A stretch of DNA of 64,000 nucleotides from Gloeomargaritales cyanobacterium VI4D9 (GTDB lineage Bacteria; Cyanobacteriota; Cyanobacteriia; Gloeomargaritales; Gloeomargaritaceae). Of the stretch, positions 8,205 through 17,861 are shown one piece after another; positions within the stretch are counted from its first letter, which is position 1, and each line of letters opens with the position of its first letter. Made by a program: the position numbers and the translations under genes. The notes under the pieces are model-generated. The model saw only the letters and a list, made by a program, of their open reading frames with translations. It was not told the DNA's origin and searched no databases. The stretch lies in NCBI GenBank assembly GCA_927797885.1, contig OV696605.1, forward strand, positions 1,091,157 to 1,155,156. The letters run 5' to 3'.

Positions 8205-9239
8205 ATGCAACCGTTAGAACCTTTGCAAAATTTCTTGCCTCAAGTCTGGTTTTTTATCCTTGGTCTTTTCTTGTTTTTGTATGTGTTGTTAGATGGATTT
8301 GATTTAGGGGTAGGGATTCTTTCTTTAACTGCTAAGGGTGAAGAACGCCGCAGTATTTTGATGACTAGTTTGGGGAATGTGTGGGATGCCAATGAAACGT
8401 GGCTGGTGCTGATGGGGGGGTCTTTATTTGGGGCGTTTCCCTTGGCCTACGCCACGATTTTGAATGCCCTTTATTTGCCGTTAGTTTTGATGGTGGTGGG
8501 GTTGATTTTACGGGCAGTTTCGTTTGAATTTCGGGAAAATGCGGAGAATAAAACCATCTGGAATATCACGTTTGGTGTCGGAAGTTTTTTAGCGGCTCTA
8601 GGGCAAGGTTTTGCTTTGGGAACGGTTTTTGAAGGGATTAAAGTGGATGAATTGGGTCACTTTGCTGGGGGTATTTGGGATTGGTTAACCTGGCATTCGG
8701 TGGTGGTGGCGTTAACCTTGATTCAGGGTTATGTGTTGATCGGTTCTACTTATTTAATTTTGAAAACAACTGGGGAATTGCAGAAAACCCACTACCGCAC
8801 GGCGACGATTGCGACTTGGACAACCTTGGCCGGGGCGGTTTTTATTACCGTAACTACTCCAATTCTCTGGGATCATGCCCGGGATTTACTGTTTAGCAGG
8901 CCTTTAGTTTATGTGTTTGCGGCGATTCCGGTGCTGGGGCTGGCTCTGATTGTGGCCTTGTTGCGAAGCCTGAAACTGCGGCAGGAAAATGCCCCGATTA
9001 TCTACACGTTTTTAATCTTTTCCCTGTCATTTGTTGGGCTAGGATTTTTGATTTTCCCTAATATCATTCCCCCTAGTGTGACGATTTATCAAGCGGCGGC
9101 GGCTCCCAGTTCTTTGGTATTTATGTTGACGTTTGTTGGGTTTTTAATCCCAATTGTTTTAGGCTATAACGTTTACAATTACATTGTGTTTAGGGGTAAA
9201 ATTGTTGTGAAGGAGGAGGTAAGCATTGCTGGGAATTGA
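8205..9239 (+). CDS. cydB: cytochrome bd-type quinol oxidase subunit II
   Basis: CydB is the partner subunit that stabilises haem binding in CydA. The 344-residue length is typical. The N-terminus after the start has the family segment LYVLLDGFDLGVGIL, followed by WDANETWLVLMGG, both characteristic, and about eight hydrophobic segments follow. A ribosome binding site (AAGGAGT) lies eight bases before ATG 8205. The gene ends 33 bases before the end of a gene on the opposite strand (convergent). No cydX-like small subunit is recognisable. Confidence 0.95.
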   Translation: MQPLEPLQNFLPQVWFFILGLFLFLYVLLDGFDLGVGILSLTAKGEERRSILMTSLGNVWDANETWLVLMGGSLFGAFPLAYATILNALYLPLVLMVVGLILRAVSFEFRENAENKTIWNITFGVGSFLAALGQGFALGTVFEGIKVDELGHFAGGIWDWLTWHSVVVALTLIQGYVLIGSTYLILKTTGELQKTHYRTATIATWTTLAGAVFITVTTPILWDHARDLLFSRPLVYVFAAIPVLGLALIVALLRSLKLRQENAPIIYTFLIFSLSFVGLGFLIFPNIIPPSVTIYQAAAAPSSLVFMLTFVGFLIPIVLGYNVYNYIVFRGKIVVKEEVSIAGN

Positions 9240-9272
9240 TGGCAGGATTATCCAGAAATTGACCCAATTATT

Positions 9273-10877
9273 TCAATCCCCTTCCTGGGCAATCTGCCGA
9301 CAGAGCAGTAAAACCGGGATCATTCCCACCACCACTAAGGCCAAGGCTGGCCCTGCCGCCTCAATAATCCGACTGTCCTGGGCATAGCGATACACTCGAA
9401 TGGCCAAGGTATCAAAGTTAAAGGGGCGAATGATCAGGGTTGCCGGTAACTCTTTCACCACGTCCACAAACACCAAGATTCCCGCACTCACCAAGCTTTC
9501 TGCCAGCAGGGGGGCATGGACGCGCACCACCGTACTCCAGGGGGGATGCCCCAAACTGCGTGCCGCCTCGTCCAACTCCGGCGCAATCCGGGTTAAACCC
9601 GCCTCCACCGCCCCCAGAGCCAAGGCCAAGTAGCGCACCAAATAGGCAAAAATCACCGCCCCTATCGTACCGCCCACCACCATGCGCCCCAGGGTTTGAT
9701 CCACCCAGCCCAACGCCCACAACACCCCCACCGCAATCACTGCCCCCGGCACCGCATAACCCATCGCCACCAGGCGGGTCAGCCCCGGCAGTAGCCCCCA
9801 GGGGAACAACCGATTGCCATAGCCCCAAAACAAGGCCAGGAGCAACGCCAACCCCGCACTCACCGTCGCCAAAATACAGGTGTGCCCCACCGCCTCCCAA
9901 AAAGACGGCCCAAACGTTTCCGTCCGGTAACGCACGGCTAATTCCAGCAACACGCTCCCAGGGATCACAAACCCCAACAGCACTGGCAAGCCGCAGACCA
10001 GCCACGCCCCCAGCACCGCCCAGCCCCGCAGGCGCACCCGCACCGCCCGCCCCCCCTGGGTTTGGGTATAACGAGCCTCCCGCCGGGAGTACAATTCCAG
10101 TACCACCAATCCCAAAACCACCACCAGCAAACACACCGCCAACTGGGTTGCCGCTACCCGTGACCCCAGATTGAACCAGGTGCGATAAATGCCTGTCGTA
10201 AACACGGGTACCCCAAAATAATCCACCACCCCAAAATCCGCTAGGGTTTCCATCAACGCCAACGCCAACCCCGCCATCATCGCTGGCCGTGCCAAGGGCA
10301 GAGCCACCCGCAAAAAGGTGCCCCACCGCCCCCACCCCAACAGCCGACTGGCCTCCAACAAAGGACGGGACTGCTGGCGAAAACTCACCCGCACCAATAA
10401 ATACACATAGGGATACAACACGCAAATAAACATCAGGATGGCTCCCGGCAACGAGCGCACATTGGGGAACCAATACTGCCCCACCACCCAACCGGTCATG
10501 CGCCGCAACCACCCCTGCACCGGCCCAAACACCTCCAGCCATTCCGCATAGGCCAACGCCAGGACATAGGCAGGCGCCGCAAAGGGCAGTACCAACGCCC
10601 ACTCCCAAAACCCCCGCCCCGGCCAGTCACATACGCCCACCAACCAAGCCGTCGCCACCCCCACCACCGCTGTGCCCACCCCCACCCCCACCGCCAGGAT
10701 CAGGGTATTGAGCGCATATTCTGGCAAAACCGTACTGAGCAAATGCTGCCACACCTCCGGCTGCGGGTCGAACACACTGGCGAGCACCACCAACACGGGC
10801 ACCAGGAACACCCCCGCCAACAGCAAACCCACCCACAACCAGAGGGAAGAAGCCCATGTGTGCAAACGGATCATCAT
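9273..10877 (-). CDS. iron(III)-type ABC transporter, fused permease (FutB/FbpB-like)
   Basis: A 534-residue inner-membrane permease with two similar halves of about six helices each, as in FbpB/SfuB/FutB ferric-iron importers. Each half carries an EAA-like loop for contacting the ATPase: EASRLLGWGRWGTFLRVALP near residue 180, and ELDEAARSLGHPPWSTVVRVH near residue 440. The gene is divergent from an ATPase gene of the matching type (70 bases between starts), so the two probably form one importer. No substrate-binding protein gene is nearby. A second ATG three bases downstream is an equally possible start. Iron is inferred from family resemblance; thiamine or another oxyanion remains possible. 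Confidence 0.8.
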   Translation of the reverse strand: MMIRLHTWASSLWLWVGLLLAGVFLVPVLVVLASVFDPQPEVWQHLLSTVLPEYALNTLILAVGVGVGTAVVGVATAWLVGVCDWPGRGFWEWALVLPFAAPAYVLALAYAEWLEVFGPVQGWLRRMTGWVVGQYWFPNVRSLPGAILMFICVLYPYVYLLVRVSFRQQSRPLLEASRLLGWGRWGTFLRVALPLARPAMMAGLALALMETLADFGVVDYFGVPVFTTGIYRTWFNLGSRVAATQLAVCLLVVVLGLVVLELYSRREARYTQTQGGRAVRVRLRGWAVLGAWLVCGLPVLLGFVIPGSVLLELAVRYRTETFGPSFWEAVGHTCILATVSAGLALLLALFWGYGNRLFPWGLLPGLTRLVAMGYAVPGAVIAVGVLWALGWVDQTLGRMVVGGTIGAVIFAYLVRYLALALGAVEAGLTRIAPELDEAARSLGHPPWSTVVRVHAPLLAESLVSAGILVFVDVVKELPATLIIRPFNFDTLAIRVYRYAQDSRIIEAAGPALALVVVGMIPVLLLCRQIAQEGD

Positions 10878-10947
10878 GAACTACACTAGGAAAGGATTTG
10901 TGTAATCTATTGAACTTATTTTGCAACAAAAGTCCCTCCTTTTTTCC

Positions 10948-12015
10948 ATGCCATCCCCAGATTTGCTACGCCTTGACCAGGTCACCTACCGATTTCCTCG
11001 CCAGCGCCATTGCACCCTCACGGACATCAACTTCTCCCTCCCCGCTGGAGAAATTCTCGGCTTATTGGGAGTTTCCGGCTGTGGCAAGACCACCCTATTG
11101 CGATTAATTGCTGGTTTTATGGCTCCCACCAGCGGTACGATTCGCTTAGAAGATCGTATTGTTGCCGGTGCGGGTCAATGGGTGCCCCCGGAAGCCCGAC
11201 ATTTGGGTATGGTCTTTCAGGATTACGCCCTCTTTCCCCATCTGAACGTGCGCTGCAATCTGGAATTTGGTCTCAGGAAATTATCCCCTTCCCAACGCAC
11301 CGAGCGGGTGCGCCAGGTTTTGGCATTGGTGCAATTAACCAGTTATGAAGCCCGGTATCCCCACCAACTCTCCGGCGGTCAACAGCAACGGGTCGCCCTG
11401 GCACGGGCATTGGCACCCCAACCCCGGCTGTTACTCTTGGATGAACCCCTGTCCAACCTGGATACCCAGGTGCGGCAACAACTGCGTTTAGAAATCCGCC
11501 GTATCCTCAAAACCACCGGCACCAGCGGCATTTTCGTCACCCATGACCAGGAGGAAGCCTTTACCATCTGCGACCGGGTCGCCGTCCTCCACCGGGGCAA
11601 AATCGAGCAGATTGGCACCCCCGCCGAACTTTACCAAACCCCCGCCTCCCGGGTCGTGGCGCAACTGGTCACCCAGGCGAATTGGCTCCCGGCGACCCCC
11701 CAAGGCAACGGCATTTGGCACACGGAAATTGGCCTGATTTCCAGCCCCGCCCCCAGCCCCAATCCAGCCAGCGGTTGCGAACTGATGATCCCCCAGGACA
11801 ATGTCACCCTTGAGCCGGACGACCAAGGGGAAGCGGTGATCCAAGACCGGCAATTTTTGGGGCGAGAATACCGCTACTGCCTCAGCACCCCTTCCGGTCG
11901 GGAATTGCACGCCCGGGTGCGGCAAGAGCCTTTATTACCGGTGGGCAGTCGGGTACGCCTACGGGTCAAGCCCCAAGGGGTACAGGCATTTCCCGCCCCC
12001 GAAGCCAGTGTTTAG
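10948..12015 (+). CDS. ABC transporter ATP-binding protein (FutC/FbpC-like)
   Basis: ATPase subunit expected to drive the divergent permease. The 355 residues contain Walker A (GVSGCGKTTLLRL), the Q loop (MVFQDYALFPHL), the signature LSGGQQQRVALARAL, Walker B (LLLLDEPLSNLD) and the switch histidine (FVTHDQEEA). A C-terminal regulatory extension resembles the TOBE-like domain of FbpC/PotA-type ATPases. I chose ATG 10948 (MPSPDLLRL) rather than a TTG 27 bases upstream, because the ABC fold begins right after it. No clear ribosome binding site is visible for either. Confidence 0.88.
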   Translation: MPSPDLLRLDQVTYRFPRQRHCTLTDINFSLPAGEILGLLGVSGCGKTTLLRLIAGFMAPTSGTIRLEDRIVAGAGQWVPPEARHLGMVFQDYALFPHLNVRCNLEFGLRKLSPSQRTERVRQVLALVQLTSYEARYPHQLSGGQQQRVALARALAPQPRLLLLDEPLSNLDTQVRQQLRLEIRRILKTTGTSGIFVTHDQEEAFTICDRVAVLHRGKIEQIGTPAELYQTPASRVVAQLVTQANWLPATPQGNGIWHTEIGLISSPAPSPNPASGCELMIPQDNVTLEPDDQGEAVIQDRQFLGREYRYCLSTPSGRELHARVRQEPLLPVGSRVRLRVKPQGVQAFPAPEASV

Positions 12016-12349
12016 GGCATCCCCATCATCAACGGTTTTGCAAACAGTTTCACCAGCGGCCCTAGGGGATAGGAGCGCCACAGGGCAATTTCACCTGAAT
12101 TATGAGTAAAAATTTTGTACTGAAAAAAACAAAGGTCGCATACTATCGCCCTGTTGTATAGCTAAGCATACAAAGGTTGACATGATATGGGTCGCTGGGC
12201 GTAGCCCCACATTGGTTTCCCATAGCTTGCGTGGCGTAGCCATGAATCTTAAGGTGACAACCTTAACCTACCTAGCTATATCGCCCTGTTGTAGTTCTAA
12301 GTAACTTTTTATTCCCATAAATTACCTGGGATCGCTGTAGATACGAAAA
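12016..12349. other. intergenic region with decayed repeats
   Basis: There is no gene. The stretch contains TATCGCCCTGTTGTA twice in direct orientation (about 12144-12158 and 12279-12293). Between them is a decayed MITE-like segment (GGGTCGCTGGGCGTAGCCCC) and one copy of a short dispersed palindromic repeat (GCTTGCGTGGCGTAGCC, about 12225-12243). I see no promoter or terminator with confidence. Confidence 0.6.
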
Positions 12350-13789
12350 TCATCTGCGTTCGGTGAGCGGTTGTTGGTTATAGACCGCTTGAGCCGCCAA
12401 TTTCCCCAGGTAGGCACCCGTGCAGACTTTCCGTTCCTCAATGCGCCCGACGGTGGCCGCCAAGCCCGGAAATCCCGCCGCCCCGCCAATGACCGCAAAA
12501 TTCTCCAACCGTGTGAGCGAACTGCCCACCCCATAGCGAAACGTGACCGTGGGGGGCAAAGGATGCGCCCAACCGGGAATCCCCCCCCGGGCATCAAACG
12601 CATAGCGAAATTCCCCAATCGCCTCCCCCGGCGGCACCCCCCCGGCTAGGATTTTCCCCACATCCAGGGGTTCCAGGACTTCGGTGATCGTGACCAAATG
12701 CCGCACATAAATTTCCAAAGGCGGGAACACTTCCACCTGTTGCGCCTCCGGGAACCGTCGGAACCAGGTTTGCAGATGGCGCAACTCCTGGAGCATGACG
12801 GGCGTGGGCTGGCGATGGTTGCGGATTAAGCGTTCCACCTTGCGAGTGGGCAGTTGGAACAGTAAGCCATTAAACGACAGCCGCTCCGAGCCAATCGCCG
12901 CCACATTCCCCCGATCCAAAAAAACGGGCGACCCCAGGCGCAAGGGCATCCCCCGAAACCGATGGTAAGCCGCTCCCAGCGCCGTGCTGTAGATGTCCGC
13001 ATAATCCCCCTGCACCTGCATCGGCACGTGGAAATTGCGCAACAAAAAGTCCGCATCCGCCGGGGTATTCTCCCGCCGGATTTGATTGCGTAATTCCTGC
13101 ATTAAAACTGGATTCTGCAAAATCCGTGCCTCAAGGGCCGCCAACTGTGTCAGGGTCAGGGGAGCCAGTTCAAACACCGGTGAGACCGCCAAGGTCACCT
13201 CCGGCAACCCCACCCCAGCAAACCCCTTTTCATAACGCAACCCCGCCTTTTGCGCCAGTTCCGCCTCCGGGCTGGCATCAATGACCACCGCCGCCTGGAA
13301 CTGCCCCTGGGCATGGGTTAACCGCACCACCCGCTGACCTTGTACCTGGGGCGTTAACTGGGTTTGGTGCAGTAATTCCACCCCTGCCTCCCGGAGCAAG
13401 GTGCGCATCGCCCAATCCATCGCCCCTGGGTTGGCCGCAATCCGTTCCACCTGGGAAGCTACTAACAGTTCCTGATAAAACCCACAGGCAGGGGGATGGC
13501 CCCGCATCTGATTCCGGTCTAAGTAAGCCAACCCGCCCCGGGTCCACACGCCGCCCACCCATGCCCACTCCGGTTGGGGGCGCACCAACAGCACCGAGCC
13601 ATTGCCCTGTAACCCCCGTCCCGCCTGGATCGCCGCCGCTACCCCCGCCGGTTCATCCCCATAGACCAGCACATCCACCGGGGTCACGGGCAATTCCAGG
13701 TGTGAACGGGGTTGTTGTTGCCAGACCCACCCCAGCAACCCCAAGCATAACCCGAGGGTGAAAATTCTAATCCCCGCCGATGACCACAT
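12350..13789 (-). CDS. FAD-dependent oxidoreductase, membrane-anchored or exported
   Basis: The 479-residue protein starts with one hydrophobic segment (about residues 7-24, IRIFTLGLCLGLLGWVW), either a signal anchor or an uncleaved signal peptide. A nucleotide-binding beta-alpha-beta fold follows (VDVLVYGDEPAGVAAAIQAGR, about residues 38-58) and WVGGVWTRGGLAYLD. A second conserved segment, FAVIGGAAGFPGLAATVGRIE, near residues 430-450 is typical of the FAD-dependent oxidoreductase family PF12831. The first 23 bases overlap the end of tldD, so the two are translationally coupled. The substrate is unknown. Confidence 0.75.
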   Translation of the reverse strand: MWSSAGIRIFTLGLCLGLLGWVWQQQPRSHLELPVTPVDVLVYGDEPAGVAAAIQAGRGLQGNGSVLLVRPQPEWAWVGGVWTRGGLAYLDRNQMRGHPPACGFYQELLVASQVERIAANPGAMDWAMRTLLREAGVELLHQTQLTPQVQGQRVVRLTHAQGQFQAAVVIDASPEAELAQKAGLRYEKGFAGVGLPEVTLAVSPVFELAPLTLTQLAALEARILQNPVLMQELRNQIRRENTPADADFLLRNFHVPMQVQGDYADIYSTALGAAYHRFRGMPLRLGSPVFLDRGNVAAIGSERLSFNGLLFQLPTRKVERLIRNHRQPTPVMLQELRHLQTWFRRFPEAQQVEVFPPLEIYVRHLVTITEVLEPLDVGKILAGGVPPGEAIGEFRYAFDARGGIPGWAHPLPPTVTFRYGVGSSLTRLENFAVIGGAAGFPGLAATVGRIEERKVCTGAYLGKLAAQAVYNQQPLTERR

Positions 13790-15155
13790 CCCGAATCAGC
13801 AAACTGGGCCCGCCGCACCCCACCGGCAGACCGTTTTGCCCCCCCTTGCCACAGCCGCCCGATTCATCCCAGGCTAAATCATTGCCAATGCCCTCAATTT
13901 GCGCCAGGGTTTGGAACACATTGCCCGTCAGGGTGACATCCCGCACCGGCTCCGCCAATTCCCCCCGCCGCACCCGCCACGCCTCCCCCGCCGTAAACGT
14001 AAACATTTCCCCGTTGGTCATCCCCCCCAACCAATTGCGGGCGTAAATCCCCTCCCCCAATCCCGCCAGTAAATCCGCCAGGGAAGCCGTCCCCGGGGCA
14101 ATCCAAGTATTGGTCATCCGCACCAACGGCGAGTAATGGTAATTCAAACAGCGAGCATTGCCCGTCGGTGGTTCCCCCAATTTCCCCGCCGTCTCCCGGG
14201 AATGCAACCGCCCGGTTAACACCCCATCCGTAATTAATTGGGTCATCCCCGCCGGCACCCCCTCGTCATCATAGGCATAACTCCCCCGATGTCCCGGCAC
14301 CGCCGCCCCATCCCAAATCTGCAACGCCGGTGGCCCAAACCGCCGCCCTAGGGTCATCACCTCCAACATATCGGGATTTTCGTAGAGCATATCCGCCTCC
14401 GACAGATGGCCGAACGCCTCATGCACAAACAACCCGGTCAAAATCGGGTCAATCACCACCCGGTACACCCCGCCCGCCACCTTGGGCAAGGACAACGCCC
14501 GCACCGCCCGTTCCGCCGCCCCCCGCACCTGGGCATCCAACCCCAGCAAATCCCCATAATCCCGGCGAGAACCCGTTGTCTCCCGCCCTACTTGCACCAT
14601 GCCCTCCCCCGTCGCCGTCGCACTAAACCGCATTTCCATATCCACCCAGGACTGGTCAATCCACGTCCCCTCCGAAGTCGCCAACAGCACCCGATGCGCC
14701 GCATCCCCATAGCGCACCGTCGTGGTGGTAATTTTGTCCGACACGGAATGCAGTACCTCCTGGTAATGGGCACAGAGGGCTTTTTTCTCCGCCAGGGGCA
14801 CACGTTGCGGGTCAATACCAGTGATCTCATTCCGGCAGGTCGCCTGCACAGGAGCAACCGGAGCCAGCTGGGTCACCTCCGTCCCTACCGCCTTAGCCGC
14901 CGCAATGGCGTACTGCACTTGTTCCGCCAAAGTGTCCAGGGCATCAAAACTGGTAAACCCCCAGCCGCCCCGGTGACACGCCCGCACCTGCCCGCCGATG
15001 GTCAACCGTTCCCCCAGGGCTTCGATGCGCCGATTCCGCAGAACCATATCCGTACTTTGAATGGATTCCAACCGAATACTCAAAAAATCCACCTGCCCTT
15101 GGTACTGCGCCAGGGTGTCAGCGAGCAGGGAGCGATAGTCCGGTAGATACGTCAT
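13767..15155 (-). CDS. tldD: TldD-family metalloprotease
   Basis: TldD is the catalytic half of the TldD/TldE (PmbA) zinc protease, which acts in the cytoplasm on unfolded or leader-bearing peptides. The 462-residue protein has the zinc motif HEAFGH at residues 245-250, with VHEAFGHLSEADML as in the family. It also has the characteristic C-terminal CGKGGQNGLPVGCGGP and the GNARCLNYHYSPLVRMTNT region. No tldE/pmbA gene is adjacent. The downstream FAD oxidoreductase overlaps by 23 bases. Upstream is a repeat-bearing gap of about 300 bases. Confidence 0.92.
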   Translation of the reverse strand: MTYLPDYRSLLADTLAQYQGQVDFLSIRLESIQSTDMVLRNRRIEALGERLTIGGQVRACHRGGWGFTSFDALDTLAEQVQYAIAAAKAVGTEVTQLAPVAPVQATCRNEITGIDPQRVPLAEKKALCAHYQEVLHSVSDKITTTTVRYGDAAHRVLLATSEGTWIDQSWVDMEMRFSATATGEGMVQVGRETTGSRRDYGDLLGLDAQVRGAAERAVRALSLPKVAGGVYRVVIDPILTGLFVHEAFGHLSEADMLYENPDMLEVMTLGRRFGPPALQIWDGAAVPGHRGSYAYDDEGVPAGMTQLITDGVLTGRLHSRETAGKLGEPPTGNARCLNYHYSPLVRMTNTWIAPGTASLADLLAGLGEGIYARNWLGGMTNGEMFTFTAGEAWRVRRGELAEPVRDVTLTGNVFQTLAQIEGIGNDLAWDESGGCGKGGQNGLPVGCGGPSLLIRDVVIGGD

Positions 15156-15453
15156 AGATGGAACATCACTGTATTCATTAGTTTATTATGGGCACTTCTA
15201 AAAATGGGTCGCAGCCCCCGTTTTGGTTCTCGATAGCCTGCGTGGCGTAACCATTACGATGGGCATTCCAGCCAGATAAATTTCAATGCGTACAGATAAT
15301 ATATGGCAATTCTAAATGGGAATGAAACAGGGGGTCGCAGGGGCACCGCCCCCGTCCTTGGTTCTAGGAAATTTTTGTATGCCTACGGCACGCAAGCTAA
15401 TATTGCTATGGAAGTGTCCTTATCAAATTAACAGGGATGAATGGGAACGAAAA
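15156..15453. other. intergenic region with two MITE-like segments
   Basis: There is no gene. It holds a decayed MITE-like stretch (about 15190-15265; GGGTCGCAGCCCCCGTTTTGG) carrying one short dispersed repeat (CCTGCGTGGCGTAACC), and a complete MITE at 15302-15409. Confidence 0.6.
15302..15409 (+). repeat. 108-bp MITE, variant of the TATAGCAATCCTA family
   Basis: It starts TATGGCAATTCTAAAT and ends ATATTGCTATG, with the same G+C-rich central hairpin as the copy at 6269-6369. Near its right end the usual TTCGTTAATCAAATAGG is replaced by GCCTACGGCACGCAAGC, a copy of the short dispersed palindromic repeat seen elsewhere in the window. Confidence 0.65.
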
Positions 15454-15765
15454 TTACGACCGAAAGGCGATGAGAAACTGCTCCAGTCCAAAGCGCAATA
15501 CGGGAGCCAAAATCGCCACAATCACCCCAGAAACAATCACATACCGGGCAAACCCCAGCGTATCTTTAGAAAGTTGGTAATAGCGTTCATCCCAGCGCTT
15601 CACTTCGGCATTGAGTTCCTGTTTCAGACCATCCACTTCCCGTTTTAAGTCGTCCACATCCTGTTTCAGACCATCCACATCCTGTTTCAATTCGCTCACA
15701 TCTTGCCGCAGACCCCGCAATTCTTGTAAAACATCCGCCAGAGTTGGTTCAGAGGCATTATTCAT
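15454..15765 (-). CDS. small coiled-coil membrane protein
   Basis: A protein of about 103 residues if started at the ATG overlapping the purM stop by eight bases (15765); an upstream in-frame ATG at 15795 lies inside purM. Residues ~15-65 form a regular heptad coiled coil built on [21 protein letters not shown] single hydrophobic segment ([20 protein letters not shown]) sits near the C-terminus. This layout resembles small membrane-tethered coiled-coil proteins often annotated DUF1640-like or hypothetical. The overlap suggests coupling to purM. The heptad segment is encoded by near-identical 21-base units, which may be prone to length change. Function is unknown. Confidence 0.65.
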   Translation of the reverse strand: MNNASEPTLADVLQELRGLRQDVSELKQDVDGLKQDVDDLKREVDGLKQELNAEVKRWDERYYQLSKDTLGFARYVIVSGVIVAILAPVLRFGLEQFLIAFRS

Positions 15766-16795
15766 GGGATTCACCGGTGGGCGTGACTTCTCCAATGATA
15801 TAACTTTTTATCCCCAGCGCAACCAACACCTGCTGTGCCCGTTCCACCTGCGCCGGGGGCACAATCATTCCATAGCCAATTCCTAAATTAAACGTTTCCC
15901 GCATCGCCATTTCACTGACATTTCCCTGTTCAGCTAACCATTGAAAAATCCCCGGCCACTGCCAATTTTGCCATTGAATGTCAATCTGTTGATCCGCCCC
16001 TAAACAGCGGGGTAAATTTTCCGGCAATCCCCCCCCCGTAATGTGCGCCATCCCATGAATTTCTATCCCTTGTGCCCGCAGGGCATTCACCGCCGGAACA
16101 TAAATAGTTGTGGGTGTTAATAAAACTTCCCCCAAAGTTTTACCGCCCAATTCTCTAGGGGTTTGTGCCAAAAGTTGCCCCATTTGCGTCGGGTTGGGTG
16201 CCAAGGTATCTAAAATTTTGCGGACTAAACTGTAGCCGTTGCTATGCACCCCACTGCTGGCTAATCCCACCGCCACATCCCCAATCCGCACCTGGGAACC
16301 ATCGAGCAATTCCCGCCGCTCCACCACCCCCACACAAAACCCCGCCAAATCGTACACCCCCGCCGCATAAAACCCCGGCATTTCCGCGGTTTCCCCCCCC
16401 AACAGGGCACAGCCGCTCTGCACACAACCCGCCGCGATGCCCTGGATAACCGTCGTTAAGGTTTCCCCATCCAGTACCCCGGTCGCCACATAGTCCAAAA
16501 AAAACAGGGGCTTGGCGTTGCTCGTTAATACATCGTTTACACACATCGCCACCAAATCAATGCCGATGGTATCGTGCCGGTTGAGCATTTGCGCCAGTTT
16601 TAATTTAGTGCCCACCCCATCGGTGCCCGCCACCAACACCGGCTCTTGGTACCCCGCAGGCAGTTGGAAATAGCCCCCAAAGCCGCCGATGTCCCCCAAC
16701 ACCCCTGGCGTGCGGGTCTGGGCAATCCCCGGGCGAATCGCTGTCACAAACGCCCGTGCCGCCGCCAAATTCACCCCTGCTTGTTGGTAGTCCAT
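15758..16795 (-). CDS. purM: phosphoribosylformylglycinamidine cyclo-ligase (AIR synthetase)
   Basis: PurM makes 5-aminoimidazole ribonucleotide from FGAM with ATP, the fifth step of purine synthesis. The 345-residue protein has the family landmarks [15 protein letters not shown] near residue 55, [14 protein letters not shown] near residue 130, and [11 protein letters not shown] near residue 250. Length is normal. It starts divergently from rlpA with 168 bases between the starts, where both promoters must lie. Confidence 0.96.
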   Translation of the reverse strand: MDYQQAGVNLAAARAFVTAIRPGIAQTRTPGVLGDIGGFGGYFQLPAGYQEPVLVAGTDGVGTKLKLAQMLNRHDTIGIDLVAMCVNDVLTSNAKPLFFLDYVATGVLDGETLTTVIQGIAAGCVQSGCALLGGETAEMPGFYAAGVYDLAGFCVGVVERRELLDGSQVRIGDVAVGLASSGVHSNGYSLVRKILDTLAPNPTQMGQLLAQTPRELGGKTLGEVLLTPTTIYVPAVNALRAQGIEIHGMAHITGGGLPENLPRCLGADQQIDIQWQNWQWPGIFQWLAEQGNVSEMAMRETFNLGIGYGMIVPPAQVERAQQVLVALGIKSYIIGEVTPTGESHE

Positions 16796-16963
16796 CCCCT
16801 AGGCTTGTGAAAATTCGTGATAATCTGTTACAGTCTGTGGGGGTCGCAGTCATGCCAACCCTGCTTCCCACTTTGCCACACAAGTGCTCTCCCCAGGAAC
16901 AACCCGTTCCACATTTTTGGGGCATTTGCGTTGGGAATATCTGAATGTTGTGAGGATTGAGTG

Positions 16964-17860
16964 ATGCGAAACACCCTGAGAATAATCGGTGTGGGAGCCG
17001 CAAATCTTATTTCTTTAGTCGTGGGAACATCTGTGTTGGTTCCCGCCCGCCCGGTGAGAGCCGAGGTATTGAAAGTGGGGGAACGTGCTCAGGCTCCCGC
17101 TCCCCTGGTGTTGGTGCGCCCCCATAGCCTGGAAGGTCAACCGGTAGCGACCCTGTTCATCCGGGATTTACCGATGCTGACGTTCCTGGGGCGCAACTCG
17201 GGGGTGACGACGGGGAGCAAGATGGCCAATGTCCAGGTGGAAGGCGACCCCCTGGTACCGGCGACCCAATTCGCTGCCCGGCTAAATCGCCTCACCCAAC
17301 AACGGTGGGATGCCAAGGATTTACAGGTGGTGCAAACCGCATCCCAAGAGCTATGGTTGCAGTACAAAAATGAGCGGTTGCTCCGTTTTGACAATACGGT
17401 CACGTTTGACGGAGCCACGAAAGACCCGGTGCAAAATGCCCTACAAATGACCAATCGCCTGCGGTTACGTTTGGGGAATGCGCCCCCGTTAACTGCGGTC
17501 ACGCCTGGGACGGTGTCCCCCTCCCTGGCGCAACGGGTGGTGACGGCGGCGGTGGGTTCGGTGCGCTCGGTGTTGCAGGGGTGGGCTTCCTGGTATGGAC
17601 CGGGGTTTCAAGGGCGACGTACCGCCAGCGGGGAACCGTTTAACCCCCAAGCCTTGACAGCGGCCCATCGAACTTTACCCTTTGGCACCCAGGTGCGGGT
17701 CACCAATTTACGCAATGGACAGGCGGTGGTGGTACGGATCAACGACCGGGGGCCCCACATTCCGGGTCGGGAGATTGACATTTCCGCCGCAGCCGCCCAG
17801 GCGTTGGGATTGATTCAGATGGGGACAGCCCCCGTGCGGCTGGAGGTTCTGGGCCCCTGA
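16964..17860 (+). CDS. rlpA: RlpA-like protein with double-psi beta-barrel domain
   Basis: The 298-residue protein has an N-terminal hydrophobic export signal (residues ~5-28) and a long variable region. A C-terminal RlpA double-psi beta-barrel occupies about residues 200-295: GWASWYGPGFQGRRTASGE, then AHRTLPFGTQVRVTN and NDRGPHIPGREIDIS. RlpA proteins cleave naked glycan strands or bind the septum. No SPOR domain is present, so septal targeting is not shown. I chose ATG 16964 over GTG 16961 because GAGG (16952-16955) is eight bases before it. The next gene starts one base after the stop. Confidence 0.85.
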   Translation: MRNTLRIIGVGAANLISLVVGTSVLVPARPVRAEVLKVGERAQAPAPLVLVRPHSLEGQPVATLFIRDLPMLTFLGRNSGVTTGSKMANVQVEGDPLVPATQFAARLNRLTQQRWDAKDLQVVQTASQELWLQYKNERLLRFDNTVTFDGATKDPVQNALQMTNRLRLRLGNAPPLTAVTPGTVSPSLAQRVVTAAVGSVRSVLQGWASWYGPGFQGRRTASGEPFNPQALTAAHRTLPFGTQVRVTNLRNGQAVVVRINDRGPHIPGREIDISAAAAQALGLIQMGTAPVRLEVLGP

Positions 17861-17861
17861 G

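Noticed and set aside
9418-10608. Long Gly-rich minus frame and Pro-rich plus frames over the ABC permease
   Set aside because: Both compositions follow from the G+C-rich permease sequence read in other frames; the permease frame has real motifs and membrane helices.
14406-15146. Plus-strand frame of 246 codons opposite tldD
   Set aside because: It is rich in His, Arg and Pro with no recognisable domain, and tldD on the other strand carries the zinc motif.
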